Part shown: positions 1 to 8,155 of the stretch, in pieces
Position numbering within the stretch: position 1 is the stretch's first letter
Layout of the letters: each line of letters begins with the position of its first letter
IMG/VR virus record: IMGVR_UViG_3300035698_013504
Location: 124,001 to 188,000 of that record
DNA length: 64,000 bases
Reading direction: 5' to 3' (one strand)
DNA from: a virus
Notes under the pieces: generated by a model
The model's input: only the letters and a program-made list of their open reading frames with translations
Database searches by the model: none
Told to the model about the DNA's origin: nothing
Made by a program: the position numbers and the translations under genes

Positions 1-2
1 TG

Positions 3-380
3 ACGCATTCTCTTTCCCTTAGTTTCAGAGAGTCGATAGTAACGGCGTTACAGACGCTGTGCAATGAGGACTACGACGGAAAGTCCAGGCTGTGGTGCAG
101 CCGTGAAGAGACTGTGCTTAAAGGCACCATATGGTACTGCCATGGTCTCCCGAATACTCAGGCGGTCATGCAGACGATCCGAGATAACCTTGACAAGGGC
201 GAATGGGTTGCGCTGGCTGAGTATGTCGACTCGTTTATGTACCAGTACCCGTGCCAGATACACGTAGTATCCAGCGAGGGTATCGCCAGCGCCCCACCTG
301 TGGGCACGATCAACTTCTTGGCTGAGCAACTTGGCCTCATTAAGGAGGGAGACCCATTGCCAAAGGCGGCTGACGAATGA
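3..380 (+). CDS. Hypothetical protein, 5' end outside window
   Basis: The frame is open from the first full codon and closes at 378-380, so the gene enters from the left edge (at least 125 codons). The GTG at 114 has no ribosome binding site, which argues against an internal start. The C-terminal half contains a hydrophobic/aromatic stretch (MYQYPCQIHVV) and a region resembling a small alpha/beta domain. I recognise no family. The stop overlaps the next start (ATGA), so the two are translationally coupled. Confidence 0.6.
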   Translation, partial: THSLSLSFRESIVTALQTLCNEDYDGKSRLWCSREETVLKGTIWYCHGLPNTQAVMQTIRDNLDKGEWVALAEYVDSFMYQYPCQIHVVSSEGIASAPPVGTINFLAEQLGLIKEGDPLPKAADE

Positions 381-1213
381 CACCAGCCAACTGGAGTATA
401 GGTAAGCACTTCCATATGACACCGGACCGGTGGCTTTTGTGGAGGTCGATGTTACAACCTTGGATTGAAGTTCTTGGAGATGTCCCCAAAGACGCGCGTT
501 ACGCCTTTTTGTGGAATACAGATATGAAGGGTCTGGGCAGAAGTGAGAAGTCGTATACGATAGCGATGTTATCTCTTGCGTGTAAATGGCGGGAACTCGT
601 CGGGCCCCTTTACCGTATGGAGCTGCTTCCTAGGCCCAAGACGTGGCGTATGTACAACTGCCCACCCCCAGATAGGGTATTTGTCCCAGAGAGCCGTGAC
701 GGCCCTATACGGCCGTGTATGTCAAGGATTTGCCCCTTCTGTACGGCCCGAGCTACGATTAAGGTCACAGAGAGCTTATCGCCAGCGTCAAAAGGTAAGA
801 GAATCTTCCTTTCGGCAGGTACGCGGTTCATAGACACGCCGAGCAGAGATAACCTCAAAACGTTTCGAGTTCAGGCAGCTACAGCATGTAGAGCCCATAC
901 AGATGTTCCGCTTGCGTTTCAATTCCTTGTCGGACTGCGCGACGGCGGATGGCGGGCGGATATAAGGGCTATCTCAGATGTTTGTGATCGTCCTGACGAT
1001 TTAACGGATGTTGTGTTCTCCGCGAACAAACGCCGGTTCACACTCAAACGTCAATACGTGCGTGTAAAATACCCAAGTCAGAAGCTTCCGATAAACGTTG
1101 GACTTCTACTTGGTAATGACTTCACGCCGAAGTACGCAGCGCGGATGATTCAACATCTTGAAGGTTTACGAACATTCTCCCTCATCAACAAGCAAAAAAC
1201 GCAACCCCTTTAG
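377..1213 (+). CDS. Hypothetical 278-aa protein
   Basis: The ATG at 377 overlaps the upstream TGA. The protein is rich in basic and aromatic residues. It has one CPFC pair near residue 117, preceded by CMSRI, so a small zinc or metal site is possible. The C-terminal part (about 180-260) alternates hydrophobic and basic residues as in a nucleic-acid-binding beta domain. No catalytic motif is recognised. It is the last gene before the palindrome-rich gap in front of the Mre11/Rad50 operon. Confidence 0.65.
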   Translation: MTPANWSIGKHFHMTPDRWLLWRSMLQPWIEVLGDVPKDARYAFLWNTDMKGLGRSEKSYTIAMLSLACKWRELVGPLYRMELLPRPKTWRMYNCPPPDRVFVPESRDGPIRPCMSRICPFCTARATIKVTESLSPASKGKRIFLSAGTRFIDTPSRDNLKTFRVQAATACRAHTDVPLAFQFLVGLRDGGWRADIRAISDVCDRPDDLTDVVFSANKRRFTLKRQYVRVKYPSQKLPINVGLLLGNDFTPKYAARMIQHLEGLRTFSLINKQKTQPL

Positions 1214-1222
1214 AATTAGTAT

Positions 1223-1288
1223 ATAGTACTGTAAGTACTATTATGCACAGTAACTAGTTAGTGTGCATAATATCTACTACGTAGATAT
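1223..1288. repeat. Cluster of three perfect hairpins
   Basis: Three adjacent inverted repeats fill an AT-rich gap. ATAGTACT (1223-1230) pairs with 1234-1241 across GTA. TTATGCACA (1241-1249) pairs with 1262-1270 around a second 10-base palindrome, TAACTAGTTA (1251-1260). ATATCTAC (1270-1277) pairs with 1281-1288 across TAC. No T-run follows, so this does not look like a simple terminator. An operator or replication-associated site is possible. Confidence 0.6.
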
Positions 1289-1331
1289 ATACTTCTTAAA
1301 ACCCCTACCCCTTTTCCAGGAGGATTAGACC

Positions 1332-2435
1332 TTGCCTATCATCACTGGTGACAACCACATAGCGCCGTATACGTGGTCACGTCATCCGAACTTGAGAGGT
1401 GACAGCTACTTCGCTTTTACCCAGGTGGTCGATTTATGCATTGCCGCCGAAGAACCGATGATCATTCTCGGGGATCTCTTTGATGCGAAGAAGCTTGACA
1501 GCCGTACGGTAATTGAGTTTCAAAGACAGATGGATCGAATGAAATCGGCTGAGCTAAACGTCTTTGCGATCCAAGGACAGCATGACAGGACCGACCCCCC
1601 GTGGGTCTCGATGCACAGTCAGATCACCCACGTCGATAAGAAATGTATCTCATTCCACGATACTATGTTCTACTTCCTCGATTACCGGGACCCAGAGAGT
1701 CTGGACGAGGAGCTTAAGAGTGTACCTGAGAACGCGTCTGTTCTGTGTCTACATCAGGCCCTCAAACAGGCCCTACCTTTTGAGAATGACGACGGTAGTG
1801 GGGTCTGGGACTTCGAGGCTGAGCAGGTGCCCGTACACATCCGTAAGATATTCCTAGGCGACATTCATACGCCTTACGATTTCGAGCTTGAGGGTCGTTC
1901 CTTCCAATACACAGGTACAACGTGTATGCAGGCAATCAATGAGCCTACGGATAAGCATGTGATCTGGTATAGGGCTGACGGTGTGGAGCTAGTACCTCTT
2001 CAGACGAGACCCTTCTATTCAGGTACGGCGGTTACCACAGAGTCACTCTCCAAGACGTGCGATATCATTCGTAGTATCCCCGACCCCGCCGAGGAGAATA
2101 AGGATTTCCCCGCAGAGGTGGCACGGCCGTACGTCGTTGTTGTATATCAGGCTGACGTTGAAGGCGCTACGGACAGACTCAATGCCGCGTGCGATGAGCG
2201 CGACTGCGAGCGTCTTCTAGTCTCGGTACGTCCCGAGCTAGTCTCGAACGGAGAGATTATCGCGACGGTTGACCCGGACGAGGTATCCCTCGAGAAGTGT
2301 TTGGACCTGACCGTTAGCCGGGAAACTGAAAAGGAACTTCACACGTTCCTGACTCTATTGCTTCGCACCCGCGATAACGAAGAGGTGCATAACGTACTCG
2401 CAGCACACCGCGACGAGATGGGGATCACCCTATGA
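1332..2435 (+). CDS. Mre11/SbcD-type nuclease subunit (gp47-like)
   Basis: Calcineurin-like metallophosphatase of the SbcD/Mre11/T4 gp47 family, 367 aa. Metal-ligand motifs appear in order: GDNHI at the N-terminus, ILGDLFD near residue 45, GQHDR near 82, LCLHQ near 137 and GDIHTP near 177. TTG is chosen as start because AGGAGG lies 7-12 bases upstream and no ATG fits. It should form a complex with the Rad50-like ATPase at 3417, with three small genes between them, and process DNA ends during replication and recombination. Confidence 0.9.
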   Translation: MPIITGDNHIAPYTWSRHPNLRGDSYFAFTQVVDLCIAAEEPMIILGDLFDAKKLDSRTVIEFQRQMDRMKSAELNVFAIQGQHDRTDPPWVSMHSQITHVDKKCISFHDTMFYFLDYRDPESLDEELKSVPENASVLCLHQALKQALPFENDDGSGVWDFEAEQVPVHIRKIFLGDIHTPYDFELEGRSFQYTGTTCMQAINEPTDKHVIWYRADGVELVPLQTRPFYSGTAVTTESLSKTCDIIRSIPDPAEENKDFPAEVARPYVVVVYQADVEGATDRLNAACDERDCERLLVSVRPELVSNGEIIATVDPDEVSLEKCLDLTVSRETEKELHTFLTLLLRTRDNEEVHNVLAAHRDEMGITL

Positions 2436-2659
2436 AATGGGAAGACATCATCCATCATCATTATCGTGGCGTTGTGTCTGAAGGGAAGGCTGTCCTCGTC
2501 ACTCAGGGTATCCGCGACACCAACCACATGTCGAGCTACCTAGTCTCTGAATCCGCGTGGTTCGAGTGTAACCCGTTCCCCGACGACTTCTGGCACTTCA
2601 CCGTGAAGATAGACAGATACGCGTCGGTCTGCAAGGATCACGGGCTTGAGCCACAGTAG
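2432..2659 (+). CDS. Small hypothetical protein
   Basis: 75 aa, ATG overlapping the stop of the Mre11-like gene (ATGA). It has a His-rich N-terminus (HHHY) and a tail containing FHWFTVKIDRY-like aromatic residues. It belongs to no family I know. Its place inside the Mre11-Rad50 operon suggests a DNA-processing accessory role, but nothing in the sequence proves this. Confidence 0.6.
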   Translation: MKWEDIIHHHYRGVVSEGKAVLVTQGIRDTNHMSSYLVSESAWFECNPFPDDFWHFTVKIDRYASVCKDHGLEPQ

Positions 2660-2686
2660 CACGCTACTAACGAAAGGTCGTCCGTT

Positions 2687-3178
2687 ATGTCAGACTCAAA
2701 GGACGAGAAGGAATACTACGGCGGGTATAACCCGGATCATGACTTCTCCACGCACGAGGACGCCCATCCCGGCGTTCAGGTTAACGACTTGCCCGGGTTG
2801 CCGCTGAGTAGACTTATTATCGCGCTGAAGCGGTTACGTGTGATCGTGGAGACTCAGAAGCTGAGCTACGCAAATAGTGATGCAATGGGTGATAAGTATA
2901 ACTTCTGCTCGTGGGGCATGTGTAGTGTGTCCTCCGATCTTTGGCCGGACCCAAAGGATCACACGTGGCCGTACGCCTTTATGAGCGAGGGCCGCGTTGC
3001 CCCGCTTCGCCATTCTAGCAAGTGCCCACTCTCCCGGTACACACTACCCGGTCACGGCTGCTTTTATAGCTGCTCTGTGTTTACGGCTCGTTGCAAGACA
3101 CCAAGCCGTAAGACGGCCCTGGCCTGGATCGACGAGTACATTACCGAACTTGAGTTTGTGGAGGCTGGCCGAGCATGA
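2687..3178 (+). CDS. Hypothetical protein, cysteine-containing
   Basis: 163 aa, with AAAGG about 10 bases before the ATG. The N-terminus is highly charged (KDEKEYYGG). The middle has several scattered Cys/His residues (CSWGMC, SKCPLSRY, GHGCFYSC), so a metal site is possible. A short helix follows at the end. It is unrecognised. The stop overlaps the next start (GCATGAAC). Confidence 0.6.
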   Translation: MSDSKDEKEYYGGYNPDHDFSTHEDAHPGVQVNDLPGLPLSRLIIALKRLRVIVETQKLSYANSDAMGDKYNFCSWGMCSVSSDLWPDPKDHTWPYAFMSEGRVAPLRHSSKCPLSRYTLPGHGCFYSCSVFTARCKTPSRKTALAWIDEYITELEFVEAGRA

Positions 3179-3393
3179 ACTTTGTGAAGCTACCAGTTTC
3201 AATAAGTCTTAACATGACGGACCCGGAGGAGCTCGTTAACCTGGGCCTTGTTGAGTCGATCCGCCCACATCCAGAGCTTAGTCACGAGTGTATTCTCCGT
3301 TTCATCTCAGGTCGACAGATCTCACTCGACAGGACTGTTGAGCAGATCGAGGACATAATTTACAGGGCGAGAGTTCACAAGACGATTGTCTGA
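3175..3393 (+). CDS. Small hypothetical protein
   Basis: 72 aa, starting inside the end of the preceding gene (ATGA overlap). A predicted helix-strand pattern (ISLNMTDPEELVNLGLVESI) is followed by a basic C-terminus. No family is recognised. It lies directly upstream of the Rad50-like gene in the same operon. Confidence 0.55.
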   Translation: MNFVKLPVSISLNMTDPEELVNLGLVESIRPHPELSHECILRFISGRQISLDRTVEQIEDIIYRARVHKTIV

Positions 3394-3416
3394 AAACGAA
3401 AGGAATTCAGTAAGGT

Positions 3417-5528
3417 ATGCGACTACTAACCGCTAAACTCAGTAACTTTTGTCAGCACAGAGACCTTACGGTTGGGTTCTCGCCTGGAGTCAACGGGATC
3501 TTCGGACCCAATGGCTGCGGCAAGTCCAACCTGCTCCGTGCAATCTATTTCGCGTTTACCGGCGAGACCCCTAACATCGGCTCTAAGTCCGATGACATCA
3601 GCAACGGCGCCGACAAGGGCTTTGTTGAGGTGGAGTTCGAGGTCAACGGAGAAGTGGGTTCTATCCGTCGTCAGCTGCGTACGTCTACATGCGTACTCAA
3701 GCTTGGCGATCAGCGCTTTGGCAGCGCGAAAGAAGTCAACGCTAACCTCTGGCCTATTCTTGGTGTGTCCAAGGATCTGCTAGGTCGTACGATCTTTGTT
3801 CACCAGGAACAGCTGGACTCTGTTATCTTCGAACGGCCCGCAGAGCGGAACGCCGCGTTTCAGCGCCTGTTCAAGACGTATCGTTCGGAGGAGATTAGAG
3901 AGGTACTCCATGGAGAACTCTCACGGGTTCAGGTTGTGTCCTACGATGAGCGTATTGACGAGATGGAGAGGGAGCTGCGCGAGGTTGTCTCTGTAGACCT
4001 TACATCGGCCATTGCCACAAAGGAAGCCGCGGAGACGGAACTCGCCACGATTGACGAGACAGCTCTTCGTAACCGGATGGCCGCCCACAGTAACGCCGAC
4101 CTTGAGTTGCGTAAGCTACACACGCTCGTCAACGAGTTGAATGCCGCCAAATATGATCGTGTCAAGGCCAATGACATTGTTCAGTCGGTAAGTGATGCAG
4201 TTACAACGCTTGAGTGTCAGCGTGACGAGATTGCCGGAGACCTACCAAAGCTCCAAGCTCGTTACCAGGAGCTTCTCGTCTTGCAGCGGGATCGTCAGAC
4301 GCTCGAGTCCCTATCCGCAGAGGCTAAGACATTAGCGTCGTCTCGTCGTGACCCCCCGGTTCCGCCGGGTTATCCGCGGGACGAGGTACCTAAGGCGGAG
4401 GACTTTGTACAGCAACTCTCCACCGACATCGAGATAAACCACAGATTCGTTACGGCGATACGGGCCGACGGCAAGTGTGCCTTCTGCCAGTCTGTTGTTG
4501 ATCAGGCGCCGCAGAAGGTTGCCACAGCACAGTCACGAGCTGTCAAGCTTGCTGAGCAGCACAAAGCCTGTCTTGAGGAGTTCACGCGTCTTAGAGCCGG
4601 TTGGAGCGAGTATGATATCTCGAAGTCCACACACGATGAGTGGGCTCGCAACTATCAGATTCGTTGTTCACATGTTATGGACCAGCTGAAGGCTATTGGC
4701 GACGTTCCCCCAGTCTACGAAGAGCAGTTGACGGAAGTCGCTGCAGCGTTACAGAAGTATCGGTTGATCGAAGATGATCTTACGGTTCGTCGTCAGCAGT
4801 TCAACACTGCGCGCGACCGCAGGGCGTCTTTGGATACCACGATCGTATTGCTCGAGGAGCGTAACAAGATGGCCCTTGAGTTGCATAAGCAACTTATGGA
4901 CTCGGAGGCGTACGAGGAAGTTCGTCTGTCGCTGTTACGGGCCGACGAGTTGCGCCGAACTGTTGGTGAGTCGGAAGGTAAAATCGGCACGCTGACGCAG
5001 CAGCAAGAGACACAGGCGGCTAAGCTGGAAGACATGAAGCAGAAGGAGGCAGAGTCTGGCGCAAAGCGTAAGTACCAGGATCTGCTCACACGGTCACGAG
5101 TTGTTCTACACCGCGACCGTCTTCCCAATGTTGTCGCTCAGTCTTTCCGTGACGCCCTCAACAGTCGTCTCTTCAAATACCTGAGTCTCTTCGAGGCTCC
5201 GTTCAGCTGTGCCTTGCAGCAGGACTTGTCGTTCGTCTGTTCGTTCCCAGGCGGGTGGCAACCTGATGCTGGTCGGTTGTCCGGCGGCGAGCGTGTCGTT
5301 CTTGCGATCGCTTTTAGGTTTGCCGTCAACGATTTGTTCGCGTCACAGCTTGGCCTGCTGGCTCTCGATGAGCCTACTCGCTGGTTGGACGACGGGAACA
5401 TTGACCATGTTATCAACATCCTAGATCGTACCAAGAAGCTCACGTCCTCCGGGGCGTGGCAGGTGCTTGTTGTCACGCACGCTGACGCCCTTAAGTCCAC
5501 GTGCGACAATCGTATCGTTCTCGGGTAA
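3417..5528 (+). CDS. Rad50/SbcC-type ATPase (gp46-like)
   Basis: 703 aa, with the order of parts expected for an SMC-like nuclease ATPase. Walker A GPNGCGKS lies near residue 30. Two long coiled-coil arms flank a zinc hook, CAFC, near residue 355. The ABC signature LSGGE is near 620, followed by Walker B (LLALDEPT) and a switch histidine (VVTHAD). It is shorter than bacterial SbcC (about 1000 aa), matching phage gp46 proteins. Its partner is the Mre11-like protein at 1332. A strong hairpin follows the stop. Confidence 0.92.
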   Translation: MRLLTAKLSNFCQHRDLTVGFSPGVNGIFGPNGCGKSNLLRAIYFAFTGETPNIGSKSDDISNGADKGFVEVEFEVNGEVGSIRRQLRTSTCVLKLGDQRFGSAKEVNANLWPILGVSKDLLGRTIFVHQEQLDSVIFERPAERNAAFQRLFKTYRSEEIREVLHGELSRVQVVSYDERIDEMERELREVVSVDLTSAIATKEAAETELATIDETALRNRMAAHSNADLELRKLHTLVNELNAAKYDRVKANDIVQSVSDAVTTLECQRDEIAGDLPKLQARYQELLVLQRDRQTLESLSAEAKTLASSRRDPPVPPGYPRDEVPKAEDFVQQLSTDIEINHRFVTAIRADGKCAFCQSVVDQAPQKVATAQSRAVKLAEQHKACLEEFTRLRAGWSEYDISKSTHDEWARNYQIRCSHVMDQLKAIGDVPPVYEEQLTEVAAALQKYRLIEDDLTVRRQQFNTARDRRASLDTTIVLLEERNKMALELHKQLMDSEAYEEVRLSLLRADELRRTVGESEGKIGTLTQQQETQAAKLEDMKQKEAESGAKRKYQDLLTRSRVVLHRDRLPNVVAQSFRDALNSRLFKYLSLFEAPFSCALQQDLSFVCSFPGGWQPDAGRLSGGERVVLAIAFRFAVNDLFASQLGLLALDEPTRWLDDGNIDHVINILDRTKKLTSSGAWQVLVVTHADALKSTCDNRIVLG

Positions 5529-5534
5529 CACAAG

Positions 5535-5563
5535 GGGTGGGGGTTCTATACGGCCCCCCACCC
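5535..5563 (+). terminator. Terminator after the Rad50-like gene
   Basis: GGGTGGGGG (5535-5543) pairs perfectly with CCCCCACCC (5555-5563) across a loop of about 11 bases. Only a weak T-rich tail follows. It closes the recombination operon just before a promoter-like sequence. Confidence 0.6.
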
Positions 5564-5611
5564 TCTATGTTGTAGTTGTCAAGAAATTTACCAATAGGGT
5601 TAATATTCTGG

Positions 5612-5640
5612 TTGACAACTAGACCCACTATTGATACACT
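5612..5640 (+). promoter_or_regulatory. Sigma70-type promoter
   Basis: TTGACA (5612-5617), 17-base spacer, TACACT (5635-5640). It lies in an AT-rich gap between the terminator and the next gene, about 50 bases upstream of the ATG at 5690. Nearby TTGTCA and TAATAT boxes could form a second, poorer promoter. Confidence 0.6.
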
Positions 5641-5689
5641 GATCGAACCTCTGATCAGAACCACGATGGCCTAATATGGAACAGAAATC

Positions 5690-6211
5690 ATGATCGAAGT
5701 AGTGGCGAAACTGGAGTTCATTACGCCGTGCCTCGGGAGTTTGAGGCAGCGTAAGAACCAGACGGGCGTGATACGAATGCCTCGCGATTCACAGGGGCAA
5801 GTCATATTCATGCAGACGTGGTGGCGCGGCGTGCTGGAGTACGGCGCCAAGGCGATGACCCGCCACCAGGAACACGTAAAGAACATTCAGGTGGACACCG
5901 TTGTTGACGGCCCAGTCCGCCGGTTCACACGACACTTCCGTAACCAAGGGCGCCAGGGTACGCAGATTCACGAGGCGTACATCGCAGGCGCGGTTGTGGC
6001 GGTCAACTTCATGTTACCGTCAGACATATCCGTAGAAGCGTTTACGGAGATTTTGAGTATTGGCGGCCAGTACCTTGGAATTTCACCTTACGGATGGAGA
6101 GAGGATTATGGACGATTCCGCGTTGTCGACGTCAGCCCCAGATCAAGAGCAAAGTCCAGTGATCCTGATTCGCCGACAGGGCAACCTGATACAGGTGACC
6201 CCGAGTCTTGA
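5690..6211 (+). CDS. Hypothetical 173-aa phage protein
   Basis: The start ATG is preceded by GGAACAG. The protein looks like a compact alpha/beta fold with a conserved-looking GVIRMPRDSQGQVIFMQ stretch and a low-complexity Ser/Asp/Pro tail. First gene after the promoter at 5612. It overlaps the helicase start by about 100 bases, and the tail (last 35 residues) falls in the overlap. Function unknown. Confidence 0.65.
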   Translation: MIEVVAKLEFITPCLGSLRQRKNQTGVIRMPRDSQGQVIFMQTWWRGVLEYGAKAMTRHQEHVKNIQVDTVVDGPVRRFTRHFRNQGRQGTQIHEAYIAGAVVAVNFMLPSDISVEAFTEILSIGGQYLGISPYGWREDYGRFRVVDVSPRSRAKSSDPDSPTGQPDTGDPES

Positions 6212-7622
6212 ACCCTTGCTTGGACCAGAGTTGCGGTATTCTCATTTGAATCTGAACTTCACCCCTAGGGGTCGCCCCCGTCAGGAGTCTGACGGGGAAA
6301 AGGAAGACAAGCCCCCAGTGGAGCAGCGCCTTCTCTACACAATAGACGCCAGCGGGTCTCTCGTTTGTCCGGCCGGGTTGACGGAGCGTGTTTGTAGTAT
6401 CCTCACAAGGTTTCGTTATAGATACCGCATTGAGGACCTGCGCACACTTCCGCCGATCGAGCATGACTTATCACACCTTACGTCTCTGCGCCCCGGCCAG
6501 GACGAGTCGATCGCAGCGGTCATTTCCCATGATCACGGGCAGATCGTTGCCCCGACAGCCTTTGGTAAGTCACACCTAATGCGCCTTATCTGTGCGATAT
6601 ATCCCGACGTACCTATCGTTATATGCGTACCCGGTATATCTATCTTGCAGGGCCATTATCGTCAGCTACATCATTTCCTACCCGCATCGGAGATAGGCAT
6701 TGTAGGTGGCGGCAAGCGAGACCCTAAGCGCGTCACAGTATCGACGACCCAATCGCTTTTACATACAGATGTGGAGAAGTGTAGGTTGTTGCTCTTCGAC
6801 GAGGTCCACAAGGCCGCGGCCGAAGAGACGTCTAAGATGCTTGGCAAGTTCAGTAATGCCCGTATGTTTGGATTCACGGCATCGCCAGAAGGTCGGTCTG
6901 ATCGTGCAGAGCCTGTTATCGAGGCGCTGTTCGGGCCGGTTATCTACAGCATGCCATATCAGCGCGCGCTTCAGCTCGGGCTGATCTCACAGATATACGT
7001 GCACATCAACCCGGTGTCCGGTGACCCCATCGACAACGTGACCCGCGCCGGTAGGCTGCGTAATGGCGCCTGGTACAACAATGTACGGAACCGACGTATT
7101 GCTGAGGTAGCCCGTCGCTACGATAACGATACCCAGGTTCTAATCACCGTTGAGACCGTACAGCACGCTTTTGCGTTGAAACATCTGTTGCCGGAGTTCC
7201 ACGTGTGTTATGCCGGTATAGACGAGAAGTCTCAGAAGGCCCTCGCTAATCGTGGGTTTCTTCCTCCCGACTTCACACCCCTTGACGGTAACGGCCGGAT
7301 GCAGATGCAGGACATGTTCGAGCGTAGGCAGTTGTTGAAGGCTATCTCAACGCCTATCTGGAATACTGGTGTAGACTTTACAGGATTGGAAGTACTCATC
7401 CGTGCCGACGCCGGGTCTGGCGAGATTGGTAACATCCAGATACCCGGTAGGTTGTCTCGTATTTCCGAAGGTAAAGAGGGCGGTATCCTCGAAGACTTCG
7501 GCGACGAGTTCGACCCATATTTCCGTCGGAGAGCGCAGGACCGTCTCCGATCATACAAAAAACGAGGATGGGAGATCGTGAAATGCCAGGAGGGTCAGTA
7601 TCTTCAGCAGAGGGCGACATGA
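6108..7622 (+). CDS. SF2 DNA/RNA helicase, UvsW-like
   Basis: 504 aa. The frame opens further upstream (TTG at 6060), but the ATG at 6108 has GGAGAGAGGA before it and is preferred. Motifs: Walker A-like APTAFGKSHL near 148, DEVH box near 231, motif III FTASPEGRSDR, and a C-terminal RecA domain ending in QIPGRLSR (motif VI). This is the pattern of UvsW/RadD-type phage helicases, which remodel recombination and replication forks. It is coupled to the next gene by ATGA overlap. Confidence 0.88.
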   Translation: MDDSALSTSAPDQEQSPVILIRRQGNLIQVTPSLEPLLGPELRYSHLNLNFTPRGRPRQESDGEKEDKPPVEQRLLYTIDASGSLVCPAGLTERVCSILTRFRYRYRIEDLRTLPPIEHDLSHLTSLRPGQDESIAAVISHDHGQIVAPTAFGKSHLMRLICAIYPDVPIVICVPGISILQGHYRQLHHFLPASEIGIVGGGKRDPKRVTVSTTQSLLHTDVEKCRLLLFDEVHKAAAEETSKMLGKFSNARMFGFTASPEGRSDRAEPVIEALFGPVIYSMPYQRALQLGLISQIYVHINPVSGDPIDNVTRAGRLRNGAWYNNVRNRRIAEVARRYDNDTQVLITVETVQHAFALKHLLPEFHVCYAGIDEKSQKALANRGFLPPDFTPLDGNGRMQMQDMFERRQLLKAISTPIWNTGVDFTGLEVLIRADAGSGEIGNIQIPGRLSRISEGKEGGILEDFGDEFDPYFRRRAQDRLRSYKKRGWEIVKCQEGQYLQQRAT

Positions 7623-8155
7623 GCCAATCTGATGATCGTATCCGACAGACCGTAAGTGATCTGAAGGATGCCTATTTGGACTTGATGCGCATGTGGAAAC
7701 CAGATGCACGACGCATGGGCAATAAGTACGATAAGAGACTTTACAAGTTGGCGTCTGAGCTTGTAGAGGTAGGCGGGAGCCCATGGGGTTACATGCGCTA
7801 TATGCACCGGCTGTACGGTAATCGTACCGGGCAGGTGTGGCCAAACCAGTTCCTGTCTGCGATGGCATTGACTGCGTATGGGCAGGACTTTGAGAATGAG
7901 CAGCGTGTACGTCGTATCCTGTTGCGTGCTGGCGCCAGCGTCGTTGCTGTCGAGATGCGCATAGGCAGGAGTCTTGAGGACGCGCTGTTGGATGAGCGTC
8001 TGCGTATCCCGGTCGTACTTCGTTTCTGGCTGGGACGTAGTGAAGGGCTGCCGAATGTAACCGCTATGTATGCGGAGCAAGCAGAGGAGCTGTTACGACA
8101 GGAGCCCGATTACGGAGTGGCACTACGAGAGTTTGAGGAGGCGGCAGATGTCTGA
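7619..8155 (+). CDS. Hypothetical helical protein
   Basis: 178 aa, starting at the ATG that overlaps the helicase stop. It is mostly alpha-helical and strongly charged (Arg and Glu), without Cys or catalytic motifs. It lies between two helicases, so a helicase loader or accessory role is conceivable from position alone. The frame extends 17 codons upstream, but that would overlap the helicase more deeply. Confidence 0.65.
   Translation: MSQSDDRIRQTVSDLKDAYLDLMRMWKPDARRMGNKYDKRLYKLASELVEVGGSPWGYMRYMHRLYGNRTGQVWPNQFLSAMALTAYGQDFENEQRVRRILLRAGASVVAVEMRIGRSLEDALLDERLRIPVVLRFWLGRSEGLPNVTAMYAEQAEELLRQEPDYGVALREFEEAADV

Noticed and set aside
8070-8147. N-terminal extension of the DnaB-like helicase frame
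   Set aside because: Deep overlap with the upstream gene and no ribosome binding site; ATG 8148 has GAGGAGG at proper spacing.
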